A DNA stretch of 64,000 bases, taken from NCBI GenBank assembly GCA_944377405.1, contig CALWES010000009.1:1-64000 (forward strand). The letters are read 5' to 3'. Under the pieces are notes generated by a model that saw only the letters and a list, made by a program, of their open reading frames with translations, did not search any database and was not told the DNA's origin. Within the stretch, counting starts at the first letter, position 1, and each line of letters starts with the position of its first letter. Of the stretch, positions 18,001 through 25,644 are shown one piece after another. Position numbers and translations under genes: made by a program. This DNA is from an uncultured Lachnospiraceae bacterium (lineage in GTDB: Bacteria > Bacillota > Clostridia > Lachnospirales > Lachnospiraceae).

Positions 18001-19310
18001 TGGGCGCCGATGCCCAGCACCAGCTCCAGGGCCTCCTTGATCCTGGCCACGGGGGCCTTGCCTCCTGAGATCTCCTCCGCCAGGAGCCGGGACAGGGTCA
18101 TGCCATCCAGATAGTCGAAGGCGGCGCTGCAGAGTGCCCCCTCCTTCCGGAACTCCGGTGCCTGCACCAGAAGCTCCGAGGTCCTGTCGTTGTTCAGGAG
18201 CTTGTATTTCCATTCAAGGGAAAGGATGTGGTCATTTGCTGCCTTGCTGAGGGCGGTCTTCACCACCCGGCGCACACCCTTCCGCTCAAAGATCTCCGTC
18301 TTTGTCTGATATTCCGGGATCCGGGTCCGGTTATAGCGGATATAGATCTGCTCCGGCAGGCGGTCCGTGCCCTTTGCAGCCCGGCTTCCCTCGGTCCCTT
18401 CTTCGGGAGCTTCTTCCCCTGTCTCTCCTCTGGCCTCTCCGGGATCATAGCCGCAGAGCACCAGCAGATAGCCCGGGGCGAAGTCCGGGAAGGCGTGGTT
18501 TCGGCAGAGCTTGCCGTACATGGCCTCCTCGTCGCAGAGCAGGTATCTGGGGGCGTCGTAGGCTTCGGAGATGCCCCGGAAGTCCCCCTCCCCCGGCAGG
18601 TAGGCGTCGGAGAAGATATCCTTCGTAAGGCGGTTGTCCGGCAGGGGATAGTACCACTTCCTGTCGGCAAAGCCCAGGTGTCCCGTGATCTCGGAGAGCT
18701 CCTCATACTCTGCATAGACCCGGTCTTTCTCGGGATCCGCTCCCGTCATGTACTTGAGGGCGGAGAGGTTGTCCGCTGCAAGGAGCAGGGCGCCCCCTGC
18801 CTTCAGGCGAGATGCCGCCTCCTGCAGGAAGGCATAGAGGTCCTCACCGGAGATCTCCGGAAGTTCCTCTCCTCCCACGGTCCTGGTCTTTTTTGCTGCC
18901 AGAGCCGGCACGTTGTCCAGAAGGACCTCCTTCGTCAGCTCCGGGATCACCACCACGTCATATTTCCGGGATACCACGTTTTTGATGAGGCCGATGTTGC
19001 CTCCCTGTTCCCGAAGACGTTCCGGGTAGCGGAATCTGATGACCTCCAGGTCCTCTGCCCGGCTGTCCTTCACATCCACGCTTCCCGCCTTTTCCGAGAT
19101 CACGCCGCAGATGGAGCCGTAGTCCCCGCCGATCACAAGGACGGACATCTCCTTCGTCCAGGGATACCATTCCACCAGGTTCCCCCGGCTGGGGCTTAAG
19201 GCATACAGCCAGGCCGGATCCTCAGAGGTACTCAGGATCTGCTTTTCCGCCTCGCTTCCGCTGCCTGCCTCTCTCAGTTTTTCGATTAGCTCATAGCTGA
19301 TGTTTTTCAT
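15072..19310 (-). CDS. Multidomain methyltransferase/kinase-like/GT2/GT4 polysaccharide enzyme
   Basis: 1412 residues. Residues about 50-225 look like a Rossmann methyltransferase-like domain (SVLVIGGDYGSICGV; later LKAGGALLLAADN). Residues about 335-540 look kinase-like: VVKTAL with Lys351, LSLEW with Glu366, HNMDCLFENV with Asp443 and Asn448, and VDYEW with Asp460. A coiled coil spans about 541-615. A GT2 domain spans about 726-960 (VSIVLPVYDQ, LNNDTKV, YCEDSDLAF). A GT4-like domain occupies about 995-1390 (PTWDKDAG, GLLFVGGFAHPPNEDG, VPLRYGAGVKGKV). An Ala-rich linker precedes GT2. It follows the Wzt-type gene by 18 bases. The methyltransferase-kinase-coiled-coil order resembles WbdD, which caps and measures O-polysaccharide; WsaE-type methyltransferase/GT fusions are also known. 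Domain boundaries are by eye, and the kinase call is the least certain. Confidence 0.85.
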   Translation of the reverse strand: MKNISYELIEKLREAGSGSEAEKQILSTSEDPAWLYALSPSRGNLVEWYPWTKEMSVLVIGGDYGSICGVISEKAGSVDVKDSRAEDLEVIRFRYPERLREQGGNIGLIKNVVSRKYDVVVIPELTKEVLLDNVPALAAKKTRTVGGEELPEISGEDLYAFLQEAASRLKAGGALLLAADNLSALKYMTGADPEKDRVYAEYEELSEITGHLGFADRKWYYPLPDNRLTKDIFSDAYLPGEGDFRGISEAYDAPRYLLCDEEAMYGKLCRNHAFPDFAPGYLLVLCGYDPGEARGETGEEAPEEGTEGSRAAKGTDRLPEQIYIRYNRTRIPEYQTKTEIFERKGVRRVVKTALSKAANDHILSLEWKYKLLNNDRTSELLVQAPEFRKEGALCSAAFDYLDGMTLSRLLAEEISGGKAPVARIKEALELVLGIGAHECHNMDCLFENVMKCGSEYYYVDYEWVFEHVLDRDYLRYRILRYWYEAYRESLYAYPQLSDFLGLFGIREEELPEFEHMEESFQEFVHGQGQQAFLKNYRQPAKGLTEIRRMEQKLEEYTEWNLRLQDEVQEHKETISKNLEIQRLSQNHIVNIEAINRIHEADIAAMQKELAYLRKHEGLLSRMGRGINGAFTKMFPIGSRKRKVLHYCKETLRHPVNTCRLYLTEEGRNRIRGDFRIGEIYFTGGRLTLPDCLHQADLMTGENAGATGGTSAAAAATEAAAAKVRPRVSIVLPVYDQVAYTYACIQSILEHTDFHETPYEVILADDVSKDATASIGDYIRGLVVSRNTENQGFLKNCNQAAKKAVGDYIFFLNNDTKVTDGWLSSLLKLMDGDESIGMAGSKLIYPDGRLQEAGGIIWSDGSGWNYGRLDDPEKPQYNYLKEVDYISGAAIMIRRSLWEEIGGFDERFAPAYCEDSDLAFEVRKHGKRVVYQPKSVVVHFEGISNGTDVNGEGLKKYQVVNQEKFREKWKEELKEQSRNTGNPNPFTARDRSQKKPCVLVIDHYVPTWDKDAGSKTTYQYIRMFLKKGYNVKLLGDNFLHEEPYSTELMQMGVEILYGEDMQSGIWDWIRENQLFIDIAYLNRPHIAIKYIDFLRENTGIRCIYYGHDLHFLRLLREYELNGDIRTKRESDYWKSIEFTVMQKADMSYYPSEAEVEAIHALDPKIRVKAITAYLWEDFLPCGKSGALLSETGEETDYAKREGLLFVGGFAHPPNEDGVLWFVKDVFPKIREKVPDMNFYIVGSKAPEEITALGVEPEKTGIHVLGYVSDEELAALYQKTKITVVPLRYGAGVKGKVVEAIYNGAVVVTTSVGAEGIPDPERVLATVNETETELREHPEAVAESFAEAVLKLYQNDGMLAVISSETQRYIKLHYSMDAAWRIIAPDFAMVKRSELQEKLRTEENETAEKQDEGR

Positions 19311-19328
19311 TCTATCACCCTTTTATGC

Positions 19329-20756
19329 TCACTCCTGCTCAGGCGCCGCGTCATGGCGCGTACAGCTTACTTCCGATTCCATGTCATAGACTCCCACGGT
19401 GTTCTTGTTGGAGATCACCGTCAGGTTCAGCAGGTCATATAGCCTGTGGTAGACCGTATGCTCTCCCTGTTCAAATCCGGTGCAGCTCATGCTGATAAGG
19501 TACTCTCCCCCCTGCAGGTTCATGTGCTGGGTAAAGGTCACCTCATAGCTGTCTCCCTGGTCCACGGGCCTTACGTCCACCCCCTCGAACATGGTATTGG
19601 TGCCCGTCAGGTCGTTGCCCTTCTTGTCCCGGATGGTATAGGTGAAGATGGGGGCTTCGATGTGGTCGTTGAAACGGATCCGCTCCCGGATGGAGAAGGT
19701 CTCCCCCTTCAGCACCAGGTTGGTGAGGCGGCCCTTTTCGTCCAGGATCCCGAAGTCGTAGATGGTGGCCTTGCCATTTCCGTATTCGTTGACGTTGGGG
19801 TTCACCGTCATCTGGGAACGCATGAGGGCTTCCTGTCCCTCCGTTCCTTCTGCAGCTGCGGCGGCTTTGGCAGCTTCAGCGGTTCCGGCGGACCCTGCGG
19901 GCTCCCCTTCCCCGGCGGCCTTTGCTTCCGCCTCCCGGGTCTTCTGGTAAAGCTCCCCGTTTTCCTCCGCCTTCTGGCGCTGTTTTTCGATGGTCTCGTC
20001 CAGGGCCTCCTGGAGCTGGTCGTACTGGCCTGCCAGGATCTTCTTGTACAGGTCCACCATCTCTCCCGGGGCGCCCTCCGCCACCTTTTCTCCCTTATTC
20101 AGGAGCACCACCTTGTCGCAGTATTTCATGACAGAGCCCATGTCGTGGGTCACCATGAGGATGGTGGTGCCGTTCTTCCGGAGCTCGTCCATCCGGTGGT
20201 AGCACTTGGCCTGGAAGAACACGTCTCCCACGGAGAGGGCCTCATCCACGATGAGGATCTCCGGCTCCACGTTGATGGAAAGGGCGAAGGCCAGTCTTAC
20301 GAACATACCGGAGGAATAGGACTTCACGGGCTGGTAGACGAAGTCGCCGATGTCCGCAAACTCCAGGATCTCCGGCAGCTTTTCGTCCATTTCCTTTCTG
20401 GAAAATCCCATCATGGTGCCGTTCATATAAATGTTTTCGATGCCGGTGTAGTCCATGTTGAAGCCCGCTCCCAGCTCCAGAAGGGCGGAGATGGTGCCGT
20501 TTACCTGTACCTCCCCGGAGCTCTGGGTCAGGACTCCCGTGATGATCTTCAGCATGGTGGACTTACCGGAGCCGTTGGTCCCGATGATCCCCACGGACTG
20601 TCCCTTTTCCACGGAAAAGGACACGCCGGAAAGCGCATAAAAATCACGGTGGTAATTTTTATGCGTGGGACTGATGCTTTCCTTCAGCCGGTCAATGGGC
20701 TTGTCGTAGAGCCGATATATCTTTGTAACGTCCTTGACGTCTATCACATTGTTCAT
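19329..20756 (-). CDS. Wzt-type polysaccharide ABC exporter ATPase with C-terminal glycan-binding domain
   Basis: 475 residues. The N-terminal ABC domain (about 1-245) has Walker A GTNGSGKST, signature YSSGMFVRLAF and Walker B ILIVDEALS, matching the TagH/Wzt/RfbE group that exports finished glycans. A charged linker rich in Glu and Ala (about 255-325) leads to a Wzt-C-like domain (about 330-465; GKATIYDFGILDEKG, FEGVDVRPVDQGDSYEVTF). In O9a-type systems this domain recognises the capped chain end. The next gene encodes the putative capping and assembly enzyme. The membrane partner (Wzm/TagG) is not found in the window. Confidence 0.9.
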   Translation of the reverse strand: MNNVIDVKDVTKIYRLYDKPIDRLKESISPTHKNYHRDFYALSGVSFSVEKGQSVGIIGTNGSGKSTMLKIITGVLTQSSGEVQVNGTISALLELGAGFNMDYTGIENIYMNGTMMGFSRKEMDEKLPEILEFADIGDFVYQPVKSYSSGMFVRLAFALSINVEPEILIVDEALSVGDVFFQAKCYHRMDELRKNGTTILMVTHDMGSVMKYCDKVVLLNKGEKVAEGAPGEMVDLYKKILAGQYDQLQEALDETIEKQRQKAEENGELYQKTREAEAKAAGEGEPAGSAGTAEAAKAAAAAEGTEGQEALMRSQMTVNPNVNEYGNGKATIYDFGILDEKGRLTNLVLKGETFSIRERIRFNDHIEAPIFTYTIRDKKGNDLTGTNTMFEGVDVRPVDQGDSYEVTFTQHMNLQGGEYLISMSCTGFEQGEHTVYHRLYDLLNLTVISNKNTVGVYDMESEVSCTRHDAAPEQE

Positions 20757-20774
20757 GCAGCTTTGCCGGATCCC

Positions 20775-21950
20775 TTAGTTTTTTTCTGCAGTCAGGCTGT
20801 CGGTGAAGAGACGGATCCGTTCCATGGCCTTCTTCAGGTCCTTCAGGGAGTAGGCGTAGGAGATCCTCAGGAATCCCTCTCCGCTGTCTCCGAAGGCGGA
20901 GCCCGGGACTACCGCCACCTTCTGCTGTTCCAGAAGCTTTGTGGCAAATTCCTCGGAACTCATGCCGAATTTCTTGATACATGGGAAAAGATAGAAAGCA
21001 CCCTGGGCCGGGAAGCAGGGAACGCCCATCTCCTGGAAGGTATCCAGCAGATAACGCCGCCTCTGATTGTAGGCCTCCCGCATCTCCGCGATGTCATCGT
21101 CTCCGTTCCGCATAGCCTCCACGGCTGCGTACTGGGCGGTGGTGGGGGCGCACATAATGGCGAACTGGTGGATCTTCAGCATCTGGTGCAGGATCCGCTC
21201 CGGTCCGCAGGCGTAGCCCAGTCTCCAGCCCGTCATGGCGAAGGCCTTGGAGAAGCCGTTCACCACCACGGTCCGCTCCCACATCCCCGGAAGGGATGCG
21301 ATGCTGACATGGGGCTTTCCCGTATAGCTCAGCTCGGAGTAGATCTCGTCGGAAAGGACGAAGAGGTCCTTTTCAATAACGATCTTTGCAATCTTCTCCA
21401 GGTCCTCCTTCTCCATAACTGCCCCGGTGGGGTTGTTGGGGTAGGAGAGGAAAAGGAGCTTGGTCCTGTCCGTAATGTGCTCCAGAAGCTCCTCCGGGGT
21501 CAGCTTAAAGTGGTTCTCCTCCTTTAAGGGGATGGTCACCGGAGTGGCTCCCGCCAGGATGGCGCAGGGCTTGTAGGATACGAAGCAGGGCTCCGGGATG
21601 ATCACCTCGTCCCCCTTCTCCAGCATGGCCCGGAAGCACAGATCGATGGCCTCGGAGCCGCCCACCGTCACCAGCACCTCGTCGTTAGGATTATAGGACA
21701 GGCCATAGTGCCGCTTCATAAAGGCGGAGATCTCCGTCCGAAGCTCCTTGAGGCCTGCGTTTGAGGTATAGAAGGTCTTGCCCTTTTCCAGGGAATAGAT
21801 TCCCTCCTCCCTGACATGCCAGGGCGTGTCAAAATCAGGCTCGCCCACTCCCAGGGAGATGGCGTCCTTCATTTCACTTACGATATCGAAAAATTTCCGG
21901 ATCCCGGAGGGGGGGATGGACTCGATGAAGCTATTTAAAGGGTCTCTCAT
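20775..21950 (-). CDS. Class I/II PLP-dependent aminotransferase
   Basis: 391 residues, fold type I. Diagnostic segments include YTSNAGLKELR near the N-terminus, SYPNNPTGAV, LSDEIYSEL, and the PLP-lysine motif NGFSKAFAMTGWRLGY (Schiff-base Lys in SKAFAMTG). The family includes PatA and aromatic or aspartate-type transaminases; the substrate cannot be fixed. Its start overlaps the stop of the Lrp/AsnC regulator gene by four bases (ATGA), so the two are translated as a pair and the regulator probably controls this amino-acid step. Confidence 0.93.
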   Translation of the reverse strand: MRDPLNSFIESIPPSGIRKFFDIVSEMKDAISLGVGEPDFDTPWHVREEGIYSLEKGKTFYTSNAGLKELRTEISAFMKRHYGLSYNPNDEVLVTVGGSEAIDLCFRAMLEKGDEVIIPEPCFVSYKPCAILAGATPVTIPLKEENHFKLTPEELLEHITDRTKLLFLSYPNNPTGAVMEKEDLEKIAKIVIEKDLFVLSDEIYSELSYTGKPHVSIASLPGMWERTVVVNGFSKAFAMTGWRLGYACGPERILHQMLKIHQFAIMCAPTTAQYAAVEAMRNGDDDIAEMREAYNQRRRYLLDTFQEMGVPCFPAQGAFYLFPCIKKFGMSSEEFATKLLEQQKVAVVPGSAFGDSGEGFLRISYAYSLKDLKKAMERIRLFTDSLTAEKN

Positions 21951-22426
21951 GATATGGCGATCCTTTCATCTTTCTTCGGCGCCTCGATGACGGTGCCGTG
22001 GTCCTTGTACCGCTTCAGGATGAACTGGGTGGAGGTGGAGAGCACGCCGTCGATGGTGGAGAGCTTCTCGGATACGAACATGGCCACCTCTCTCATGGAC
22101 TTCCCCTGAATGAATACGGCAAAATCAAAATTGCCGCTGATCAGGAAGATGCTGGTCACCTCCGGATACTGCCAGATCCGCTCTGCGATCTGGTCGAAGC
22201 CTACGCCTCTCTGGGGAGTTACCTTTACCTCGATGAAGGCGTCTGCCTTCTCGTTATCCGTTTTATCCCAGTTTACCATGGTGTGGTAGCCGCAGATGAT
22301 GCCCTCCTCTTCCATAGCTTCGATCTCCCGGCGGACGTCCGCCTCCTGCTCCCCGATCAGGGAAGCCAGGTCCTTGGGATCGATGCGGGCATTCTTTTCC
22401 AATATTGCAAGGATCTTATCTCTCAT
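21947..22426 (-). CDS. Lrp/AsnC family transcriptional regulator
   Basis: 159 residues. An N-terminal helix-turn-helix (ILEKNARIDPKDLASLIGEQEADVR lies at about 6-30) precedes a RAM/ACT-like ligand domain with the family segment GNFDFAVFIQGKSMREVAMF. Such proteins sense amino acids and form octamers that regulate metabolism. It is paired with the aminotransferase gene by a four-base overlap. Ligand unknown. Confidence 0.92.
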   Translation of the reverse strand: MRDKILAILEKNARIDPKDLASLIGEQEADVRREIEAMEEEGIICGYHTMVNWDKTDNEKADAFIEVKVTPQRGVGFDQIAERIWQYPEVTSIFLISGNFDFAVFIQGKSMREVAMFVSEKLSTIDGVLSTSTQFILKRYKDHGTVIEAPKKDERIAIS

Positions 22427-22447
22427 AGTTCTTATCTCCTCTTTTCT

Positions 22448-22942
22448 TTAAACTTCCAGCACGATCTTCCGTCCGCTGGGCTGGTACTGATAGTAACGGA
22501 CCCCCGCTGCGTTCAGCATACGCTTGGATGCCTTTACCGCCGGTGTGTCCGCGTATTTGTCCTCTCCGTAGATCAGGGTCTTGATGCCGCTCTGGATGAT
22601 GGCCTTGGCGCATTCATTGCAGGGGAAAAGGGTCACATAGATCTTGCAGCCCTCCAGGGATCCGCCCCGGTAGTTCAGGATGGCGTTCAGCTCGCTGTGG
22701 GTGGAGTAGAAGTACTTCGCGTTGTAGGGGTCCTCCTTCTCCAGCTCCTTGCTCCAGGGGAACTCGTCGTCGCTGCAGCCGTTGGGGAAGCCGTTATAGC
22801 CCATGCTCAGGATCTTGTTGTCGTTGCTTACGATGCAGGCCCCCACCTGTGTGCTAGGATCCTTGGAACGTCTGGCGGAAAGGGCCGCCACCCCCATGAA
22901 ATACTCGTCCCAGCTGATATAGTCCGTTCTCTTATCTGACAC
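22448..22942 (-). CDS. Deoxycytidylate (dCMP) deaminase
   Basis: 164 residues of the cytidine/deoxycytidylate deaminase superfamily. Zinc ligands are visible in STHSELNAIL (His and catalytic Glu) and LFPCNECAKAI (two Cys), and GYNGFPNGCSDDEFPW is the substrate-side signature of dCMP deaminases (ComEB-like). It makes dUMP for thymidylate synthesis. The gene overlaps the preceding orphan-domain gene by 11 bases. Confidence 0.92.
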   Translation of the reverse strand: MSDKRTDYISWDEYFMGVAALSARRSKDPSTQVGACIVSNDNKILSMGYNGFPNGCSDDEFPWSKELEKEDPYNAKYFYSTHSELNAILNYRGGSLEGCKIYVTLFPCNECAKAIIQSGIKTLIYGEDKYADTPAVKASKRMLNAAGVRYYQYQPSGRKIVLEV

Positions 22943-23528
22943 CTTCTTTTCCTCCTTCTTTCCCTTCTCCTTCCCTGGTCCAGGGCCAGGGCTCCGGTTC
23001 CGGCCGCCTCAGATAGGCCGTCTCCTCTCCGTCTGTCCGCCGGATGGCAGGGCCCTTTGCCGCATATCCGATCAGGGCGCCTTCAATGCCTGCGGCTTCC
23101 CCCTCCATCAGGAGCCTGCCTCCGTCCTTTGTGAGACACAGGAAGCACCCCCTTCCGTAAAGTCGGTAAGGGTTCAGGCCGAAGTGCTCGCAGATCTCCA
23201 GGGTCTGCTGCCTTACGGGGATGCGCTTCTGATAATAGGCGCCTCCCAGCTTCTTTTCCTTTAAGAGCTCCCAGAGGGCTCCCAGGATCCCCGTCTCACC
23301 GGCCTCCAGAAGGTCCTCCTCCGGGACTCCCTGGGCCTCAAGGAAGCTTCGGATCCGCCGGGATTCCCTTTCCTCCGCAGCCTCTGCTCCGGCCTCCTGC
23401 TCTGCTTCCCCAAGGTTTCGGAAGAAGCGGGCGGGATAACGCTGCAAAAGTTCTCTCCGGCAGTCTTCCTGCTGCCAGATCCTGCGGCTTCCGGCAAGTC
23501 CTGCCGATCCCAGTACGATCATGTCCAT
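22932..23528 (-). CDS. AIR-synthase-like C-terminal domain protein
   Basis: 198 residues, function unknown. The middle (about 75-155) resembles the C-terminal half of the AIR synthase/HypE fold: GETGILGALWELLKEK, IPVRQQTLEICEHFGLNPY and GRGCFLCLTKDGGRLL. The N-terminal ATP-binding half of such enzymes is missing, and the first 70 residues are short charged helices. The C-terminal tail is Pro, Gly and Glu-rich. Homologues in this bacterial group are, as far as I recall, also stand-alone. The start follows AAGGAAG; the end overlaps the dCMP deaminase gene by 11 bases. Confidence 0.75.
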   Translation of the reverse strand: MDMIVLGSAGLAGSRRIWQQEDCRRELLQRYPARFFRNLGEAEQEAGAEAAEERESRRIRSFLEAQGVPEEDLLEAGETGILGALWELLKEKKLGGAYYQKRIPVRQQTLEICEHFGLNPYRLYGRGCFLCLTKDGGRLLMEGEAAGIEGALIGYAAKGPAIRRTDGEETAYLRRPEPEPWPWTREGEGKEGGKEGVR

Positions 23529-23603
23529 ACGCTGATTTTCTTCCTTAATAGAGAAATTGACAGCCGCGGGGCTGTCTTTTCCACTTCTCCTTCTCAGATC
23601 GCC

Positions 23604-23711
23604 TTATCTGAGTACGCTCAGTGCCATGGGCAGTACCATGGCGATGCAGAGGATGATCACGATTACTGCAGAAACGATCTTTCTGGTCTTTTTGCTGTTC
23701 ATGTTTAACAT
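23604..23711 (-). CDS. 35-residue single-pass membrane peptide
   Basis: A short gene encoding a Lys/Arg-rich N-terminus (NSKKTRKIV) followed by one strongly hydrophobic segment (about residues 12-33) ending in an Arg. GAAGGAG lies just upstream of the ATG and an extended -10 promoter lies at 23770-23799, so it looks like a separate expressed unit. Small proteins of this shape are common in Clostridia, but I cannot assign a family. A short GACAGCC/GGCTGTC hairpin at about 23560 may end the transcript. Confidence 0.65.
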   Translation of the reverse strand: MLNMNSKKTRKIVSAVIVIILCIAMVLPMALSVLR

Positions 23712-23769
23712 CTTTTTCTCCTTCGGACCCCGGGTCCGTTTTCTTATTCCCATAAGGGATATGTGCTAA

Positions 23770-23799
23770 AGTATAGCACAGATCCCTTGTTTCTTGCAA
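23770..23799 (-). promoter_or_regulatory. Promoter of the 35-residue membrane peptide
   Basis: TTGCAA, 18 bases, TATACT on the minus strand with an extended -10 (TGC directly before TATACT). Confidence 0.7.
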
Positions 23800-23849
23800 G
23801 TACGGCACCTTCGCCGGGGCCCATGCCCGGCCTTTGTGCCCGGCCTCTC

Positions 23850-24503
23850 TCAGTTCTTCCTTGCGGAGGGGCAGTATTCCCGCAGGAAGCACTCCCCGCA
23901 CTTCGGCTTTCTGGCCTCGCAGATGGTCCTTCCCAGGGTGATGATGTCGATGTTCCAGAGGATCCAGTGGTCCTTCGGCAGCACCTCCATGAGCTCAAAC
24001 TCGATCTTCACCGGGTCCTCCGAGTCCACAAGCCCCAGCTTCCGGCTGATGCGCTTCACATGGGTATCCACCACGATGCTGTCCTCGTGGTAGATATTTC
24101 CCCGGATCACGTTGGCGGTCTTCCGTCCCACCCCCGGCAGGGCCGTAAGGCTCTTAAGGTCCGAAGGAACCTTCCCGCCGTACTGCTCCAGCAGCACCTT
24201 CGCACAGGCGATGATGTTCTTTGCCTTGTTGTGATAAAAACCCGTGGAGTGGATGTCCTCCTCCATCTCCTTAAGGTCTGCATTGGCAAAGTCCTGAAGG
24301 CTCCGGTACTTCTGATACAGGGTCTCTGTCACCTGGTTGACCCTGGCGTCGGTACACTGGGCGCTCATGATCACCGCAAAGAGGAGCTGCCAGTCCGTTT
24401 CATAGTTCAGATAGCAGCGGTATTCCCTTCCATATTCCCGGTCCAGGGCCTCAAGGATCTTTTCCACCCGCTGGGCCCGCTGCTTTTTTGTTTCCTTATA
24501 CAT
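23850..24503 (-). CDS. nth: Endonuclease III
   Basis: 217 residues. The helix-hairpin-helix is LPGVGRKTANVI (with the catalytic Lys), the catalytic Asp lies in VDTHVKRISRKLGL, and the iron-sulfur motif near the C-terminus reads C-x6-C-x2-C-x5-C (CEARKPKCGECFLREYC), so a [4Fe-4S] cluster is expected. It removes oxidised pyrimidines and nicks at abasic sites. It overlaps the tsaC-type gene by eight bases and probably shares the GH18 promoter. Confidence 0.96.
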   Translation of the reverse strand: MYKETKKQRAQRVEKILEALDREYGREYRCYLNYETDWQLLFAVIMSAQCTDARVNQVTETLYQKYRSLQDFANADLKEMEEDIHSTGFYHNKAKNIIACAKVLLEQYGGKVPSDLKSLTALPGVGRKTANVIRGNIYHEDSIVVDTHVKRISRKLGLVDSEDPVKIEFELMEVLPKDHWILWNIDIITLGRTICEARKPKCGECFLREYCPSARKN

Positions 24504-25626
24504 AGATCACCTGCTGGGCCGCCGCCTTTTTCATCCGGTTCATGACCGCATAGCCGATGGCCTCTGTGTTCACTCCCTCTGCCACGATGTACTCCGCCTG
24601 TACCTCATCCATCTCCCGCAGCACGGAAAACAGGTTGTGGGCGATGCTTTCCTCACGGTTCCGGGTACCCATAGTTCTTAAGATGAGCTGACCCTTGGCC
24701 AGGGGGCCTTCATAGCGCTTCTGATAATAGGAAAGACTCTCGTCGGAGCAGATCAGGGCGGTGCGTTTTCCGTCCTCAAGGCTCCGGTCCACCTGCCGGT
24801 CCACAGCCTCCTCCACCCGAAGGAGCTCCTCCCCGGCAAAATTCCCTTCCTTCCCCTGGATGATCACCATGGGGGCCTTGGGGGCATAGTGCCGGTATTT
24901 CATCCCCGGTGCCTTTGGGTGTACCGAGGGGTCCAGGGGCTTTTCCAGAGCCGGATCCAGCAGAACCCTCTCCCCGAGGGCTTTCTCCAGCATCTCCGCC
25001 GTGATGGCGCCGGGTCTCAGGAGCACCGGTTCCTCCCCGCTCAGGTCCACGATGGTGGACTCCAGTCCGATGCCTGAAGGGCCGCCGTCCAGAATGGCCT
25101 CGATCTTCCCCTCCAGATCCTCCCGGACATGAGCCGCCGTGGTGGGGCTCGGTCTTCCGGAGGTGTTGGCGCTGGGGGCTGCCACCGGAACTCCCGCCAG
25201 GGCAATGAGCCTTCTTGCCACCTCATGCTCCGGCATCCGCACCGCTACGGTGCTTAAGCCGCCGGTGGTCTCCAGGGGCACGATCTCCGCCTTATTCAGG
25301 ATCATGGTCAGGGGGCCCGGCCAGAAATGCTCCGCCAGGGTCCTGGCCCGATGGGGGATCTCCCTTGTGATGGGCTCCAGTTCCTTCATATCTGAGATAT
25401 GGAGGATCAGGGGGTTATCCGAGGGGCGTCCCTTTGCCGCGTAGATGCTGCGGGAGGCCTCCTTCAGAAGGCCGTTTCCCCCAAGGCCGTAGACCGTCTC
25501 CGTGGGGAAGGCCACCAGGCCCCCCGCCCGGAGGATCCCTGCTGCCTCCTGAAGCTTTGCCTCATCCTCCGGTCCTATCTTTCCGTTTTTCTTATATTCC
25601 GTCAGTTCTAAAAACCGTGTTTCCAT
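24496..25626 (-). CDS. tsaC: Threonylcarbamoyl-AMP synthase, Sua5 type
   Basis: 376 residues. The YrdC domain (about 20-210) carries FPTETVYGLGGNG, KGRPSDNPLILHI, WPGPLTMIL and APSANTSGRPSPT. A C-terminal Sua5 domain (about 245-370) follows the PGMKYRHYAP linker that closes the active site, so this is the longer two-domain form rather than short TsaC. It makes threonylcarbamoyl-adenylate from threonine, bicarbonate and ATP for the t6A modification of ANN-decoding tRNAs. It lies 18 bases after the GH18 gene and overlaps nth. Confidence 0.95.
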   Translation of the reverse strand: METRFLELTEYKKNGKIGPEDEAKLQEAAGILRAGGLVAFPTETVYGLGGNGLLKEASRSIYAAKGRPSDNPLILHISDMKELEPITREIPHRARTLAEHFWPGPLTMILNKAEIVPLETTGGLSTVAVRMPEHEVARRLIALAGVPVAAPSANTSGRPSPTTAAHVREDLEGKIEAILDGGPSGIGLESTIVDLSGEEPVLLRPGAITAEMLEKALGERVLLDPALEKPLDPSVHPKAPGMKYRHYAPKAPMVIIQGKEGNFAGEELLRVEEAVDRQVDRSLEDGKRTALICSDESLSYYQKRYEGPLAKGQLILRTMGTRNREESIAHNLFSVLREMDEVQAEYIVAEGVNTEAIGYAVMNRMKKAAAQQVIYV

Positions 25627-25644
25627 CTTTCTACCGTCGATTCC

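Noticed and set aside
19446..21527. Long plus-strand open frame of 693 codons
   Set aside because: It lies opposite the Wzt and aminotransferase genes, which have clear domains. Its composition is a shadow of their codons.
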